A stretch of 37,818 nt of DNA from assembly GCF_946480185.1 (NCBI RefSeq), contig NZ_CAMLIG010000037.1, positions 1-37,818 of the forward strand, in the 5' to 3' direction. The translations under genes and the position numbers were made by a program. A model generated the notes under the pieces. The model was not told where the DNA came from. It did no database searches and worked only from the letters and a program-made list of their open reading frames with translations. Source of the stretch: an uncultured Pedobacter sp. (GTDB lineage Bacteria > Bacteroidota > Bacteroidia > Sphingobacteriales > Sphingobacteriaceae). Below are positions 24,131 to 32,445 of the stretch, piece by piece; the stretch's first letter is position 1; the number at the start of each line of letters is the position of its first letter.

Positions 24131-24865
24131 TTATAAATACATTCCCATAATTAGGAACAGAAGAAAACCTGCAAAGAAAGCACTTGTTTGCCAAGGACTC
24201 TCTTTAACTTCATGCGCTTCGGTCAGTAGTTCCTCTACCACCAAAAAAAGCAATGCAGAAAGTCCAAATGAAAGAATAAATTCCAGCATCAGATCTTTGA
24301 TATTATGTAAAAGGGTAAGACCCAAAGCAAGGCTTACTAAAAAAACAAGACCAAGAAGACCTATATACAAGATTGTCCTAGATTTACTAATCGCTTTTTC
24401 TCTAAAGGATGTTGCGGTAGCCAAACCCAAAGAAAAAAGCTCTATTCCAATAGCAAGAGTTAGCAAAAAACCTTCCTTATTGCCCACCGAGAAAGCAATC
24501 CCAACCAATAGCCCGTCAATTAAAACATCAATGGCAATCCCGATAAATAAGGTAAGTGGGAAACTCTTTTTTTCTATGCTACTTTTAGTTTTATTTTCAA
24601 GTTTTGTAATGAAAAACTTTAGTAACAACATTAAAATCATTCCAAACAAAAAACCTAATATGATTTGGAGAGGTCTATGAATGCGCACAACATCAGGTAA
24701 TATTTCAACCGCTACCACAGAAAAAACAACACCTGCCGCAAAATGTAAAATAGCACTTTGTATAGTCTTTGCAATTTTAAAGAATACGGCAATTAAACCA
24801 CCAATTAAGATGGTTCCAAAAGGAATTAAGCCTAGTAAGAGCGAATGTTGAATCGACTGAAACAT
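24131..24865 (-). CDS. ZIP-family metal transporter
   Basis: A 244-aa membrane protein with about eight hydrophobic helices. ATG 24865 (MFQSIQHSLLLGLIPFG) is preferred; the longer frame to 24931 uses a TTG and adds hydrophilic residues overlapping the small gene upstream. Helix four carries IAIDVLIDGLLVGIAFSVGN, and an earlier helix contains ILHFAAGVVFSVVAVEILPD. These have acidic and His residues where ZIP proteins coordinate metal, although H-x-x-x-E is partly replaced (D-x-L-I-D-G). Another EL cluster (VVEELLTEAHE) lies near the end. ZIP proteins usually move Zn, Fe or Mn into the cytoplasm, though export roles have been argued for resistance-linked members. It lies 42 bases upstream of the P1B-4 ATPase on the same strand. 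Confidence 0.8.
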   Translation of the reverse strand: MFQSIQHSLLLGLIPFGTILIGGLIAVFFKIAKTIQSAILHFAAGVVFSVVAVEILPDVVRIHRPLQIILGFLFGMILMLLLKFFITKLENKTKSSIEKKSFPLTLFIGIAIDVLIDGLLVGIAFSVGNKEGFLLTLAIGIELFSLGLATATSFREKAISKSRTILYIGLLGLVFLVSLALGLTLLHNIKDLMLEFILSFGLSALLFLVVEELLTEAHEVKESPWQTSAFFAGFLLFLIMGMYL

Positions 24866-24890
24866 AATTGTATTCTTAATTAAAATTCTA

Positions 24891-25067
24891 TTATCCTTCC
24901 AAATCCATAAACCATTCTTCCGCTTGCTCAATACCTTCTTTTAAAGCTTCCGATCTTGACATACTCTTTTCGGTTAGTAACTTGCCAGCAATCTCCAAAG
25001 CTTTTTCTTTTACTTTGGGTTTTAACTCCTTTAATTCTGGTTCAAATTCATCAAATATTTCTTTCAT
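24891..25067 (-). CDS. 58-aa helical protein, function unknown
   Basis: A short complete gene between the RND adaptor and the ZIP gene: ATG at 25067, TAA at 24891-24893. It begins MKEIFDEFEPELKELKPKVK and ends EGIEQAEEWFMDLEG. The sequence is highly charged and almost wholly helical, with no Cys or His. Its length, start codon, acidic composition and tight position (25 bases to the ZIP start, 49 from the adaptor stop) argue for a real gene within the operon. I cannot name the family. The helix-rich pattern with S-x-S-E-A-L-K-E-G-I-x-x-A-E-E resembles small regulatory or partner proteins found beside metal transporters. Confidence 0.6.
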   Translation of the reverse strand: MKEIFDEFEPELKELKPKVKEKALEIAGKLLTEKSMSRSEALKEGIEQAEEWFMDLEG

Positions 25068-25116
25068 GATATTTTTATAAATACAGCCAGATTGCTCTGG
25101 CCGTATAGGTTAAAAC

Positions 25117-26364
25117 TTATTCTTCCTCACTGTTTTTCATTTTAGATAGCAAATCATAAGCCCCTTTTAAAACAATGTTGCCTTTAGTCTGTAAATTTTC
25201 AGCGATTTGCACCTCCACATATCCGGCATCGATAATCCCAGTAGTGATAGGTGTCATTTCAAAGTGAAATATTTCTCCTGTGGCCTCTTGTTGCCGTTCA
25301 GATTCTGCTTTCTGATGTTGATGCGCTTGTTTGGTTTGTCCATCTTTAGCGATGAAAATATATTTCTTTCCTTCAAAATCAACCACGGCAGATTCTGGTA
25401 AAGAAAGCACCTCCACATTTCCTGTTTCGATATAAGCTTTGAGATAGGTGCCGGGAATAAAGGAAATTCCGGAACCTGATGCCACGCTATGAACAGTGAT
25501 GGTTTTATCTGGATTGATTTCTTTACCTACCAACTTCACTGTTGCTGTACGCTCGGTGCTATCGTTAGTTAAAGAAAACCTTACTTTTTGTCCAGGTTTT
25601 ACTTTTGCGGCATCCTTCTCAAACACATTTAACTCCACATGTAAACTGGAACCATCTACAATCTCAAACAGAACATCATTAGTATTCACAAATTTGCCCA
25701 CATTTACGTTTACTTTGGTAACAGAACCGCTTATAGGAGAATAGATATTGATTTGACTACGGATGTTGCCAGCAGTCAAACTCTTTGGATTGATATTGAT
25801 CAGCCTTAAACGTTCGGCCAACGCACTTACCTTGGCAAGTGTGCTTTGGTAATTTGCCTTAGATTGTTGTAGCGTCTTTTGCGAATTCACATTTTGTTGG
25901 CTAAGGGTCTGCTGACGCTTATATTCCGTATCCGTAAATTCAAGTTGGCTTTTACTTTCTAAGTAATCTTGCTGTAGCATCACATAATCCTGATTTTGGA
26001 GTACGGCAATTACCTGTCCTTTTCTAACAATAGTGCCTGGCAGCAAAGGAGTGGATTTTATGATTCCACCCATTTGTGTGGTTATACTCACCAGATTTTG
26101 GGGCGGCACATCAATAAAACCGTTTACTTTTAAATTCCCGCTTAAAGCCTTCATCTCTGCCGAGCCTAATGTTATACCTACGGTTTGGTATTGTGATTTT
26201 GTAATTTCAACTGTATTCTCATCTTCGGGATGTGAGGCGGTATCAGCAGTGTTTACCATATTTTCTTCTTTCACTTTTTTGTCTCCGCATGACGATAGCG
26301 CAAAAGCAATCGTGATGATATATGCAGGAAGGAGCATCTTATTCATTTTTATATATTTTTTCAT
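25117..26364 (-). CDS. RND efflux periplasmic adaptor (CusB/CzcB-like lipoprotein)
   Basis: A 415-aa membrane-fusion protein. A lipoprotein signal ends at FALSSC with Cys 26. The hairpin coiled coil (about residues 125-190, with LQQDYLESKSQLEFTDTEYK) is flanked by barrel-sandwich halves (PLLPGTIVRKGQVIAVLQNQ and INIYSPISGSVTKVNVNVGK), followed by a beta-barrel and membrane-proximal domain. Residues around 345 contain HQHQKAESERQQ, a small His cluster that may bind metal. It bridges the RND pump and the outer-membrane channel. The pump gene stops 10 bases before this start on the minus strand, so the two are co-transcribed. Lipid anchoring in the inner membrane is usual for this class. A second possible start is Met 7. 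Confidence 0.9.
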   Translation of the reverse strand: MKKYIKMNKMLLPAYIITIAFALSSCGDKKVKEENMVNTADTASHPEDENTVEITKSQYQTVGITLGSAEMKALSGNLKVNGFIDVPPQNLVSITTQMGGIIKSTPLLPGTIVRKGQVIAVLQNQDYVMLQQDYLESKSQLEFTDTEYKRQQTLSQQNVNSQKTLQQSKANYQSTLAKVSALAERLRLININPKSLTAGNIRSQINIYSPISGSVTKVNVNVGKFVNTNDVLFEIVDGSSLHVELNVFEKDAAKVKPGQKVRFSLTNDSTERTATVKLVGKEINPDKTITVHSVASGSGISFIPGTYLKAYIETGNVEVLSLPESAVVDFEGKKYIFIAKDGQTKQAHQHQKAESERQQEATGEIFHFEMTPITTGIIDAGYVEVQIAENLQTKGNIVLKGAYDLLSKMKNSEEE

Positions 26365-26374
26365 TGTTCTTGGA

Positions 26375-29300
26375 TTATAAACCTATTAAGTATTGTAATG
26401 TAAAAACTGATTGATTGTAATCATTGACGGTTTGCAGATAATTGAATTTTATATCTGAATAAGTACGTAAAGCCTGCAAATATTCTACATAGCCTATTTC
26501 TCCGCTCTGGAAAGCAATCTGTGATTGTTTCAAAATAAGATTAGCGTTGGGCAAGGCACTGTTTTGATAATAGTCCAGACTTTTTGAATCCTTCAACATG
26601 TCCTGATACGCCTGTTTAAACTGACTACTTAGGTCGGTTTCAAAAAAATTAAAATCACTTTGTGCCACCTGCTTTTCTATTTTGGCAGCCTTAATCCTAG
26701 AAGAATAGGGTTTAAAGAATATAGGAATAGAGACGCCTGCCTGTACTCCCTGAAAACGGTCGGTGGCACCGTAATATTGATTTTGACCGTTTACGGTATA
26801 ATTTCCAATGATGGATTGATTAAAATAGCCAATATTAAAATCAGGACCAGCTTCTGCTTTTACTACCCCAATTCTTTTATCAGCAAGTTCAATCTCTTGC
26901 CTTTGTAATGCTAAAATGGGATTAGAATTGATGGTGCTATCCATGATATTTTCATCCCATGATATTTTCTTTAAGGTGTCGGCAACTTGAACGGTTTGAT
27001 TGCTGTTGAGTAATTTTTGGATTTCCGAAGCATAGATGGCAATATTCGCTTGATTCTTTGTCATCTGGTTAACCACCTCATTATACTGCGTTTCCGCAGT
27101 TTTCTGTTCCAACAAATTAGTTTCGCCAGCCTGATAGCGGAAAGTTGCAGCCCTTCTAAAGTTGTTGTAAATCGTATCTTGGTTTACATAAAGCTTTTGT
27201 AAAGCCAGATAATAGGTCAACTGTGTAAATGCACTCTTTACCTGATAGCTTAAGGCATTTTTGGTTACCGAAAGATTCAATTCGGCACTTCTGATTTGAG
27301 CATCAGCCAAATTACCGCGTTTAACATACAAGCCAGGGTAGGCTATATTTTGTTGGATGTTGAAACTGTTGTCGTTCCTAAGCCCATTTATTTGCCCATA
27401 TTCTGCATTGATATTGGTTTTTCCTAAATCAAATGATGCACCTTTTAATGCTTGCTGTTTGTTAATCAATAGAGAAGAAGATTTTACTCCCTGATTATTT
27501 TGGATGGCAAAATTAATTGCCTGCTCCATGGTTATCGGGGTATTTATTTTCAAATCCTCCTGCGCATTTGCTTTTTGGGAGATGAAAAGTATAGAGGTCA
27601 TTAACAATATAACCATAGTAACAACTGGCATACTTTTCTTCTTTCTGCGTTTAAAGGTTTCGAAATAGGTATATAATACCGGCAAAACAATTAAGGTCAA
27701 CAAAGTTGAAGTAATTAAACCGCCGATTACCACAGTGGCCAATGGCTTTTGTACTTCGGCCCCTGCCGCTGAGGAGATGGCCATTGGCAAGAATCCAAGT
27801 GAAGCCACCGCAGCAGTCATTAAAACTGGTCTTAAACGAATGGCAGTTCCTTTGAAAACGATTTCCTTTAAGCCATAAACATTCTTCTTTTTTAGCCTAT
27901 TGAATTCTGTGATTAACACAATACCATTCAATACAGCTACCCCGAATAAAGCAATAAATCCTACTCCGGCTGAAATACTAAAAGGCATTCCTCTAATCAG
28001 CAACGCAAACACCCCGCCGATTGCCGCCATAGGAATGGCTGAAAAGATAAGGATGGATTGTTTTACCGAGCCGAAAGAAAAATACAGTAAAAGTAAGATG
28101 AGCAATAACGCAGCTGGGACAGCTATTGACAGTCTTTGTTTAGCTGCCTGCAAGTTCTCAAACTGACCGCCATAAGTAATATAATAACCTGGGGGGAGCT
28201 TGATTTTCTGTTCGATTTTTTGCTCAATCTCCGTTACTACGCTCGCAATATCCCTCCCACGAACATTTAGACCTACGATAATCCTTCGTTTGGTATCTTC
28301 TCTTTGAATCTGATTGGGTCCCACCTGAAAATCTACAGAAGCGAGCTGGCTCAACGGAACCTGCTCTCCATTAGGTGCAGTAATATAAATATTCCTTACA
28401 TCACTGATATCTTTTCGGTTTTCTTGAGAAAGCCTAACCACCAAATCGTATCTTCTTTCTCCTTCATACACCAAGCCTGCACTAGAACCTGCAAAAGCTG
28501 CGCTGATCGCCTGATTGATTTTCCTTATACTCAAACCATAGCGGGCTATTTGGTCCCGGTTAATGTTTACCACTATTTGTGGTAGCCCAGTGGCCTGCTC
28601 TAGGTATAAATCTTTAGCTCCATCCACACTGGTTACTATTTTCCCGATTTGTTGTGAGAGTTCGGTCAGCTTTTGTAAATCATCACCAAAAACTTTTATT
28701 CCAATATCCTGCCGAACTCCAGAAATCAATTCGTTGGAACGCAACTGAATAGGTTGTGATACACCAAATGTTACACCGGGAATATCTTCCAAAGCCTTGG
28801 TCATCTTTTCAGCCAGCTCATCCCGGCTATGGGCACTCGTCCACTCTTTTTTATCCTTTAGGATAACGGTTAAATCCGTTGCTTCCATCGGCATAGGGTC
28901 AGTAGGGATTTCTGCTGCCCCAACCTTTCCAATCACTTCTTTTACTTCGGGGAATTTGTCAACCAGTATTTTAGATGCCTGATTTACTTTATCAATGGTC
29001 TGACTTAGGGAACTTCCGGTAAGCAAGCGGGTTTCAATGGCAAAATCACCCTCTTCCAAGGTGGGTATAAATTCACCCCCCATTCTCATAAATAGAACGA
29101 TACTTATAATCAAGAGAACTACAGATGAAACCACCACCAATAGCCTTCTTTTTAATGCACCATGTATTATAGGCGAATAAATCTTTTGGAAGAAATCCAT
29201 CATTTTATCCGAGAAATTCTTTTTAGGGGATGTTTTTTTGCTGAGCAACAGCGAAGAAACCATAGGGACATAGGTCAATGAAAGTAGAAAAGCACCTAAA

Positions 29301-30763
29301 ATGGCAAAAGAAACGGTCTGCGCCATAGGGCCGAACATTTTACCTTCAATCCCCACCAAAGCCAAAATCGGGAGGTAAACAATTAGGATGATGATTTGCC
29401 CAAATGCGGCCGCACTCATCATTCTTACCGCTGATTGCTCCACGTTATCATCCATCTCCTTTTGGGTAAATGCCCTGCCTAACTTATTGGAGCTGAGTAT
29501 ATGCATGGTGGCTTCAACGATGATGACAGCCCCATCTACAATCAAACCAAAATCTATGGCCCCCAAACTCATGAGGTTACCAGAAACTCCAAAAACATTC
29601 ATGAGAGAAATGGCGAAAAGCATGGCCAAAGGAATAACCGAAGCTACTACTAGCCCTGCCCTGAAATTTCCTAGGAACAGTACTAAAACGAAAATAACGA
29701 TTAAAGCCCCCTCGATCAGGTTTTTACCTACTGTTCCGATAGCCCTATTGACTAAAGCACTCCGGTCAAGATAGGGTTCCACCACCACGCCCTCGGGTAA
29801 GGTTTTGTTAATCCGATCTATTTTATTCTGAACCAGCTTCACCACATTATTGGCATTGGCACCTTTCAGCATCATTACAATTCCACCAACTGCCTCTCCC
29901 TGACTTTCTTTGGTAGCTCTGGTAAGGGCGCCATACCTGATGGAATTTCCAATCTGTACCGTAGCAATATCTTTAATTAGTACCGGGATGCCATTGTTGT
30001 TGTTCTTAACTACTATTTTTTGAATATCTTCTATACTGCCCACTAAACCTTCACTTCTGATGAAATAAGCATTTGGTTTTTTGTCGATATATGCTCCGCC
30101 GGTATTCTCATTATTTTCCTCTAGTGCATCAAATACATCACTGATACTAAGACTAAAACTTCTTAGTTTATCTGGATCTAATGCAATTTCATATTGCTTT
30201 AATAAACCTCCAAAACTGTTGACTTCTGCAATTCCGGGAGTTCCCAGCAACTGTCGTCTAACAATCCAATCCTGAATACTACGGAGTTCTCGGGCATCAT
30301 ATTTTTTTTCGAAACCTGATTTTGGATGAACTACGTATTGATAGATTTCACCAAGTCCGGTTGATATTGGTGAAATTTCTGGATTTCCTAATCCCGGGGG
30401 GATGTTGTTTTTTGCTTCTGTAAGTTTTTCATTTACCTGTTGTCGGGCCCAATAGATGTCCACATCATCGTGAAAAACAATAGTTACTACCGATAACCCA
30501 AACCGTGAAATCGATCGAACCTGCTCAATTTCAGGGATGGTGGCCATAGTTTGTTCTACAGGAAAAGAAATTAAACGTTCAACTTCTTGAGTAGCGAGTG
30601 AGGGAGTTAATGTGATGACCTGAACTTGATTATTGGTAATGTCAGGTACTGCGTCAATGGGTAACTGCTTTAAAGACCATGCACCCCAAATAATGAGGGC
30701 AAGCGTAAAAAGTCCTATTACCAATTTATTATTGATAGAGAATTTAATGATTTTGTTAAGCAT
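26375..30763 (-). CDS. RND heavy-metal pump fused to TolC-type outer-membrane channel (CzcA-CzcC-like)
   Basis: A 1462-aa fusion. Residues 1-1040 are a complete HME-type RND pump: 12 membrane helices, two large periplasmic loops and DFGLIVDGAVIIVEA (404-418), where the Asp residues match the proton-relay helix of CzcA/CusA. From Met 1045, KSMPVVTMVILLMTSILFIS starts what looks like an old signal peptide (ending QKANAQE), followed by an outer-membrane-factor domain with its repeated helices (ITMEQAINFAIQNNQGVKSS and IAFQSGEIGYVEYLQALRTY). Such pump-channel fusions are known in Bacteroidota. The substrate is probably a divalent cation or Cu/Ag; the class cannot be settled by eye. It is the second gene after the DUF6660-like copy and 10 bases upstream of its adaptor. 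Confidence 0.92.
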   Translation of the reverse strand: MLNKIIKFSINNKLVIGLFTLALIIWGAWSLKQLPIDAVPDITNNQVQVITLTPSLATQEVERLISFPVEQTMATIPEIEQVRSISRFGLSVVTIVFHDDVDIYWARQQVNEKLTEAKNNIPPGLGNPEISPISTGLGEIYQYVVHPKSGFEKKYDARELRSIQDWIVRRQLLGTPGIAEVNSFGGLLKQYEIALDPDKLRSFSLSISDVFDALEENNENTGGAYIDKKPNAYFIRSEGLVGSIEDIQKIVVKNNNNGIPVLIKDIATVQIGNSIRYGALTRATKESQGEAVGGIVMMLKGANANNVVKLVQNKIDRINKTLPEGVVVEPYLDRSALVNRAIGTVGKNLIEGALIVIFVLVLFLGNFRAGLVVASVIPLAMLFAISLMNVFGVSGNLMSLGAIDFGLIVDGAVIIVEATMHILSSNKLGRAFTQKEMDDNVEQSAVRMMSAAAFGQIIILIVYLPILALVGIEGKMFGPMAQTVSFAILGAFLLSLTYVPMVSSLLLSKKTSPKKNFSDKMMDFFQKIYSPIIHGALKRRLLVVVSSVVLLIISIVLFMRMGGEFIPTLEEGDFAIETRLLTGSSLSQTIDKVNQASKILVDKFPEVKEVIGKVGAAEIPTDPMPMEATDLTVILKDKKEWTSAHSRDELAEKMTKALEDIPGVTFGVSQPIQLRSNELISGVRQDIGIKVFGDDLQKLTELSQQIGKIVTSVDGAKDLYLEQATGLPQIVVNINRDQIARYGLSIRKINQAISAAFAGSSAGLVYEGERRYDLVVRLSQENRKDISDVRNIYITAPNGEQVPLSQLASVDFQVGPNQIQREDTKRRIIVGLNVRGRDIASVVTEIEQKIEQKIKLPPGYYITYGGQFENLQAAKQRLSIAVPAALLLILLLLYFSFGSVKQSILIFSAIPMAAIGGVFALLIRGMPFSISAGVGFIALFGVAVLNGIVLITEFNRLKKKNVYGLKEIVFKGTAIRLRPVLMTAAVASLGFLPMAISSAAGAEVQKPLATVVIGGLITSTLLTLIVLPVLYTYFETFKRRKKKSMPVVTMVILLMTSILFISQKANAQEDLKINTPITMEQAINFAIQNNQGVKSSSLLINKQQALKGASFDLGKTNINAEYGQINGLRNDNSFNIQQNIAYPGLYVKRGNLADAQIRSAELNLSVTKNALSYQVKSAFTQLTYYLALQKLYVNQDTIYNNFRRAATFRYQAGETNLLEQKTAETQYNEVVNQMTKNQANIAIYASEIQKLLNSNQTVQVADTLKKISWDENIMDSTINSNPILALQRQEIELADKRIGVVKAEAGPDFNIGYFNQSIIGNYTVNGQNQYYGATDRFQGVQAGVSIPIFFKPYSSRIKAAKIEKQVAQSDFNFFETDLSSQFKQAYQDMLKDSKSLDYYQNSALPNANLILKQSQIAFQSGEIGYVEYLQALRTYSDIKFNYLQTVNDYNQSVFTLQYLIGL

Positions 30764-30956
30764 TCCTAATTTATTTTAATAGAATAAATAGTTGGTTCCC
30801 TATCTTTTTTTTAACAACCAGAAAGTTTTAGGCACTCAAAGTGCTAGCGAATAAATAGGTCTTAAAAAGAGATAGGCATGGCATTGAAATTTATTCAACA
30901 CATGTAGAAGCAATCGATATAGATTTTATAACGAAAGTTTCAAATAAAAAGAATGA

Positions 30957-31268
30957 TTAAACTAATTGCGGAGGTTGCCAGATTGAAAGACTTGCTTCTA
31001 TTGGTTTAGAAGGTAGCTCTTGATTATATTTTGAATTATTTTCTTTTGGAAGAAATGAAGTAATTCTAGATACTTTTGGGACAACTCGTATTGAACAGCA
31101 AGAGCAACTGCAAAAAGGGCTACATCCATCTGATTGAGTATCCTGATGATTTGCTGTTTTTTGTAGTGTTTCTAATTTTATATTTTCTTTCGATACCAGC
31201 TTATCTGTACATGGTTTTAAATACATGAACATGATTAATAAGATTAATATGGAAGAATATATTTTCAT
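30957..31268 (-). CDS. DUF6660-like small exported Cys-rich protein, copy 2
   Basis: A 103-aa protein starting MKIYSSILILLIMFMYLKPC, a signal or membrane segment, with a dense Cys cluster DGCSPFCSCSCCSIRV (five Cys within ten residues) and the C-terminal signature SIWQPPQLV. It shares the first hydrophobic segment, the CSPF motif and the IWQPP ending with copy 1 at 21688. It is the first gene of the minus-strand metal island, 193 bases before the RND fusion gene. The Cys cluster strongly suggests metal binding in the periplasm, perhaps delivering ions to the pump; the family has no function known to me. Confidence 0.78.
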   Translation of the reverse strand: MKIYSSILILLIMFMYLKPCTDKLVSKENIKLETLQKTANHQDTQSDGCSPFCSCSCCSIRVVPKVSRITSFLPKENNSKYNQELPSKPIEASLSIWQPPQLV

Positions 31269-31377
31269 CTATTTTCTCAAAAGTAGTTAAAACATAATTG
31301 ATTTACTAACCATGATGAGATTATTTCTTTTACAACCCTCATCCCTTGTTCTTTAAACAATAAAATAGATCTCTCAA

Positions 31378-31415
31378 AAAAAACTTCACAACTTAGGTTG
31401 AGGTTGTGAAGTTTC
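31378..31415 (+). repeat. Hairpin leader, copy 2 (upstream of tra operon)
   Basis: Identical over 38 bases to 9908-9945: AAACTTCACAAC (31381-31392), loop TTAGGTTGAG, GTTGTGAAGTTT (31403-31414). It is 65 bases before the first tra-operon ATG (31480) and, as in copy 1, lies between divergent genes with the transfer genes on the right. Sequence after it (CCATTTTAATCCCCTCC...TTTGC) resembles that after copy 1. Perfect conservation of loop and stem at two sites supports a functional element rather than a chance hairpin. Confidence 0.8.
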
Positions 31416-31479
31416 CATTTTAATCCCCTCCAAATTTGCCTTCATCATAGCAATACGGCTGTGTGTAAAATGAAGGTTT

Positions 31480-31773
31480 ATGTTTACATCAATTTCATGG
31501 CAAGCGTACCTAATTGCTTTATTAGGTATCACTACAATTTATTACCTCAGCGTCCTGCTTTGGTGTTACGGTAAAGATTTGTTCGCATTCATTAATGGCA
31601 AGCAAACATCATCTACCGATGATTCTGAAAATCATTCATCTGATTCAATTATAGGAGCAGCTAAAGAAGAAGACTCTTTTAGCGCTGTCAACGCTGACGA
31701 ATTACAATTCAGTGAGAATGATGAAAATTCAGAAAGTATTCACTCTTTAAACCACACTACAGATGAAGACTAG
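31480..31773 (+). CDS. Small membrane protein at start of tra operon, unknown function
   Basis: A 97-aa protein with one N-terminal membrane helix (YLIALLGITTIYYLSVLLWCYG) and a long, very acidic Ser-rich tail (DDSENHSSDSII, FSENDENSESIHS). It has no recognised domain. Its place, first after the hairpin leader and overlapping traE (the traE frame opens at 31763, before this stop at 31773), is where several Bacteroidota elements have a short membrane gene of unknown role. It may be a lineage-specific part of the mating-pore assembly. Confidence 0.7.
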   Translation: MFTSISWQAYLIALLGITTIYYLSVLLWCYGKDLFAFINGKQTSSTDDSENHSSDSIIGAAKEEDSFSAVNADELQFSENDENSESIHSLNHTTDED

Positions 31774-32098
31774 AATCAAAATGAACTTTAAGAACAGTAA
31801 GGTAATTAAAACGACTTTGCTTTGCGCAACATTAGTGTTCATCAGTTTTATAGTGATGGCACAAGATGGCAATGCAGGAATTACCGAAGCGACCAATAAA
31901 GTTAGAAGCTATTTCATTACAGGAACCAATTTAATGTATGCCATAGGTTCTATTGTGGGTTTGGTTGGGGCTATCAAAGTTTTTCAGAAATGGAACAACG
32001 GAGATGACGACACTTCAAAAGTTGCATCTGCATGGTTTGCTAGTTGTGTTTTCTTGGTCATTGTGGCTACTGTTTTACAATCATTTTTTGGGATATAG
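31763..32098 (+). CDS. traE: TraE, DUF4134 conjugation protein
   Basis: An 111-aa protein (105 aa if ATG 31781 is used). After a signal or membrane helix (TLLCATLVFISFIVMAQDG), GITEATNKVRSYFITGTNLM and the second helix YAIGSIVGLVGAIKVFQKWN, then GDDDTSKVASAWFASCVFLV, are diagnostic for DUF4134, the TraE family of Bacteroidota conjugation systems. It is thought to be a small inner-membrane or pilin-like subunit, comparable to VirB2/VirB3 proteins. It overlaps the preceding gene by 11 bases and is followed 2 bases later by traF. Confidence 0.92.
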   Translation: MKTRIKMNFKNSKVIKTTLLCATLVFISFIVMAQDGNAGITEATNKVRSYFITGTNLMYAIGSIVGLVGAIKVFQKWNNGDDDTSKVASAWFASCVFLVIVATVLQSFFGI

Positions 32099-32100
32099 TT

Positions 32101-32445
32101 ATGGCAACGGTATATCAAATAAATAAAGGCATCAACAAACCTATCGAGTTTAAAGGCTTAAAAGCTCAGTATATCATGTATTTGGGAATTGGCTTGGTCG
32201 TGTTATTACTGTTGTTTGCTATCATATATGTGTTGGGAGTAAATCTTCTCATCTGTTTAATGATAACAGGAGTTCTGGGTTCAGCACTATTTATACTGAC
32301 TTTCCGCTTAAGTCATCAATACGGCGAACATGGTTTATTAAAGTTCTTGGCAAAAAGGAAAATTCCAACATTCTTAAAATCTAGTTCAAGACAGCTATTT
32401 ATACAACTCAACAGAAAGGAGGCAAAAAATGTCAAATCCAATTGA
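32101..32445 (+). CDS. traF: TraF, DUF4133 conjugation protein
   Basis: A 114-aa protein from ATG 32101, two bases after traE; the longer frame to 32044 lies inside traE and is rejected. It has YQINKGINKPIEFKGLKAQY, two membrane helices (IGLVVLLLLFAIIYVLGV and LICLMITGVLGSALFILTF), and the basic tail LSHQYGEHGLLKFLAKRKIP, the DUF4133/TraF pattern, thought to be a VirB3-like inner-membrane subunit. Its 3' end overlaps traG by 17 bases, and an AGAAAGGAGG ribosome-binding site for traG lies within it. Confidence 0.92.
   Translation: MATVYQINKGINKPIEFKGLKAQYIMYLGIGLVVLLLLFAIIYVLGVNLLICLMITGVLGSALFILTFRLSHQYGEHGLLKFLAKRKIPTFLKSSSRQLFIQLNRKEAKNVKSN
32413..32431 (+). promoter_or_regulatory. Strong Shine-Dalgarno site for traG
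   Basis: AGAAAGGAGG ends 6 bases before the traG ATG at 32429. Most Bacteroidota genes lack such sites, so this near-perfect one is unusual. It lies inside the end of traF and may ensure traG translation when ribosomes terminate on traF. Confidence 0.6.

Noticed and set aside
31271..31310. TACTTTTG box as a promoter for the metal operon
   Set aside because: It fits TAnnTTTG, but a matching TTTG upstream is weak and the leader would be only a few bases.
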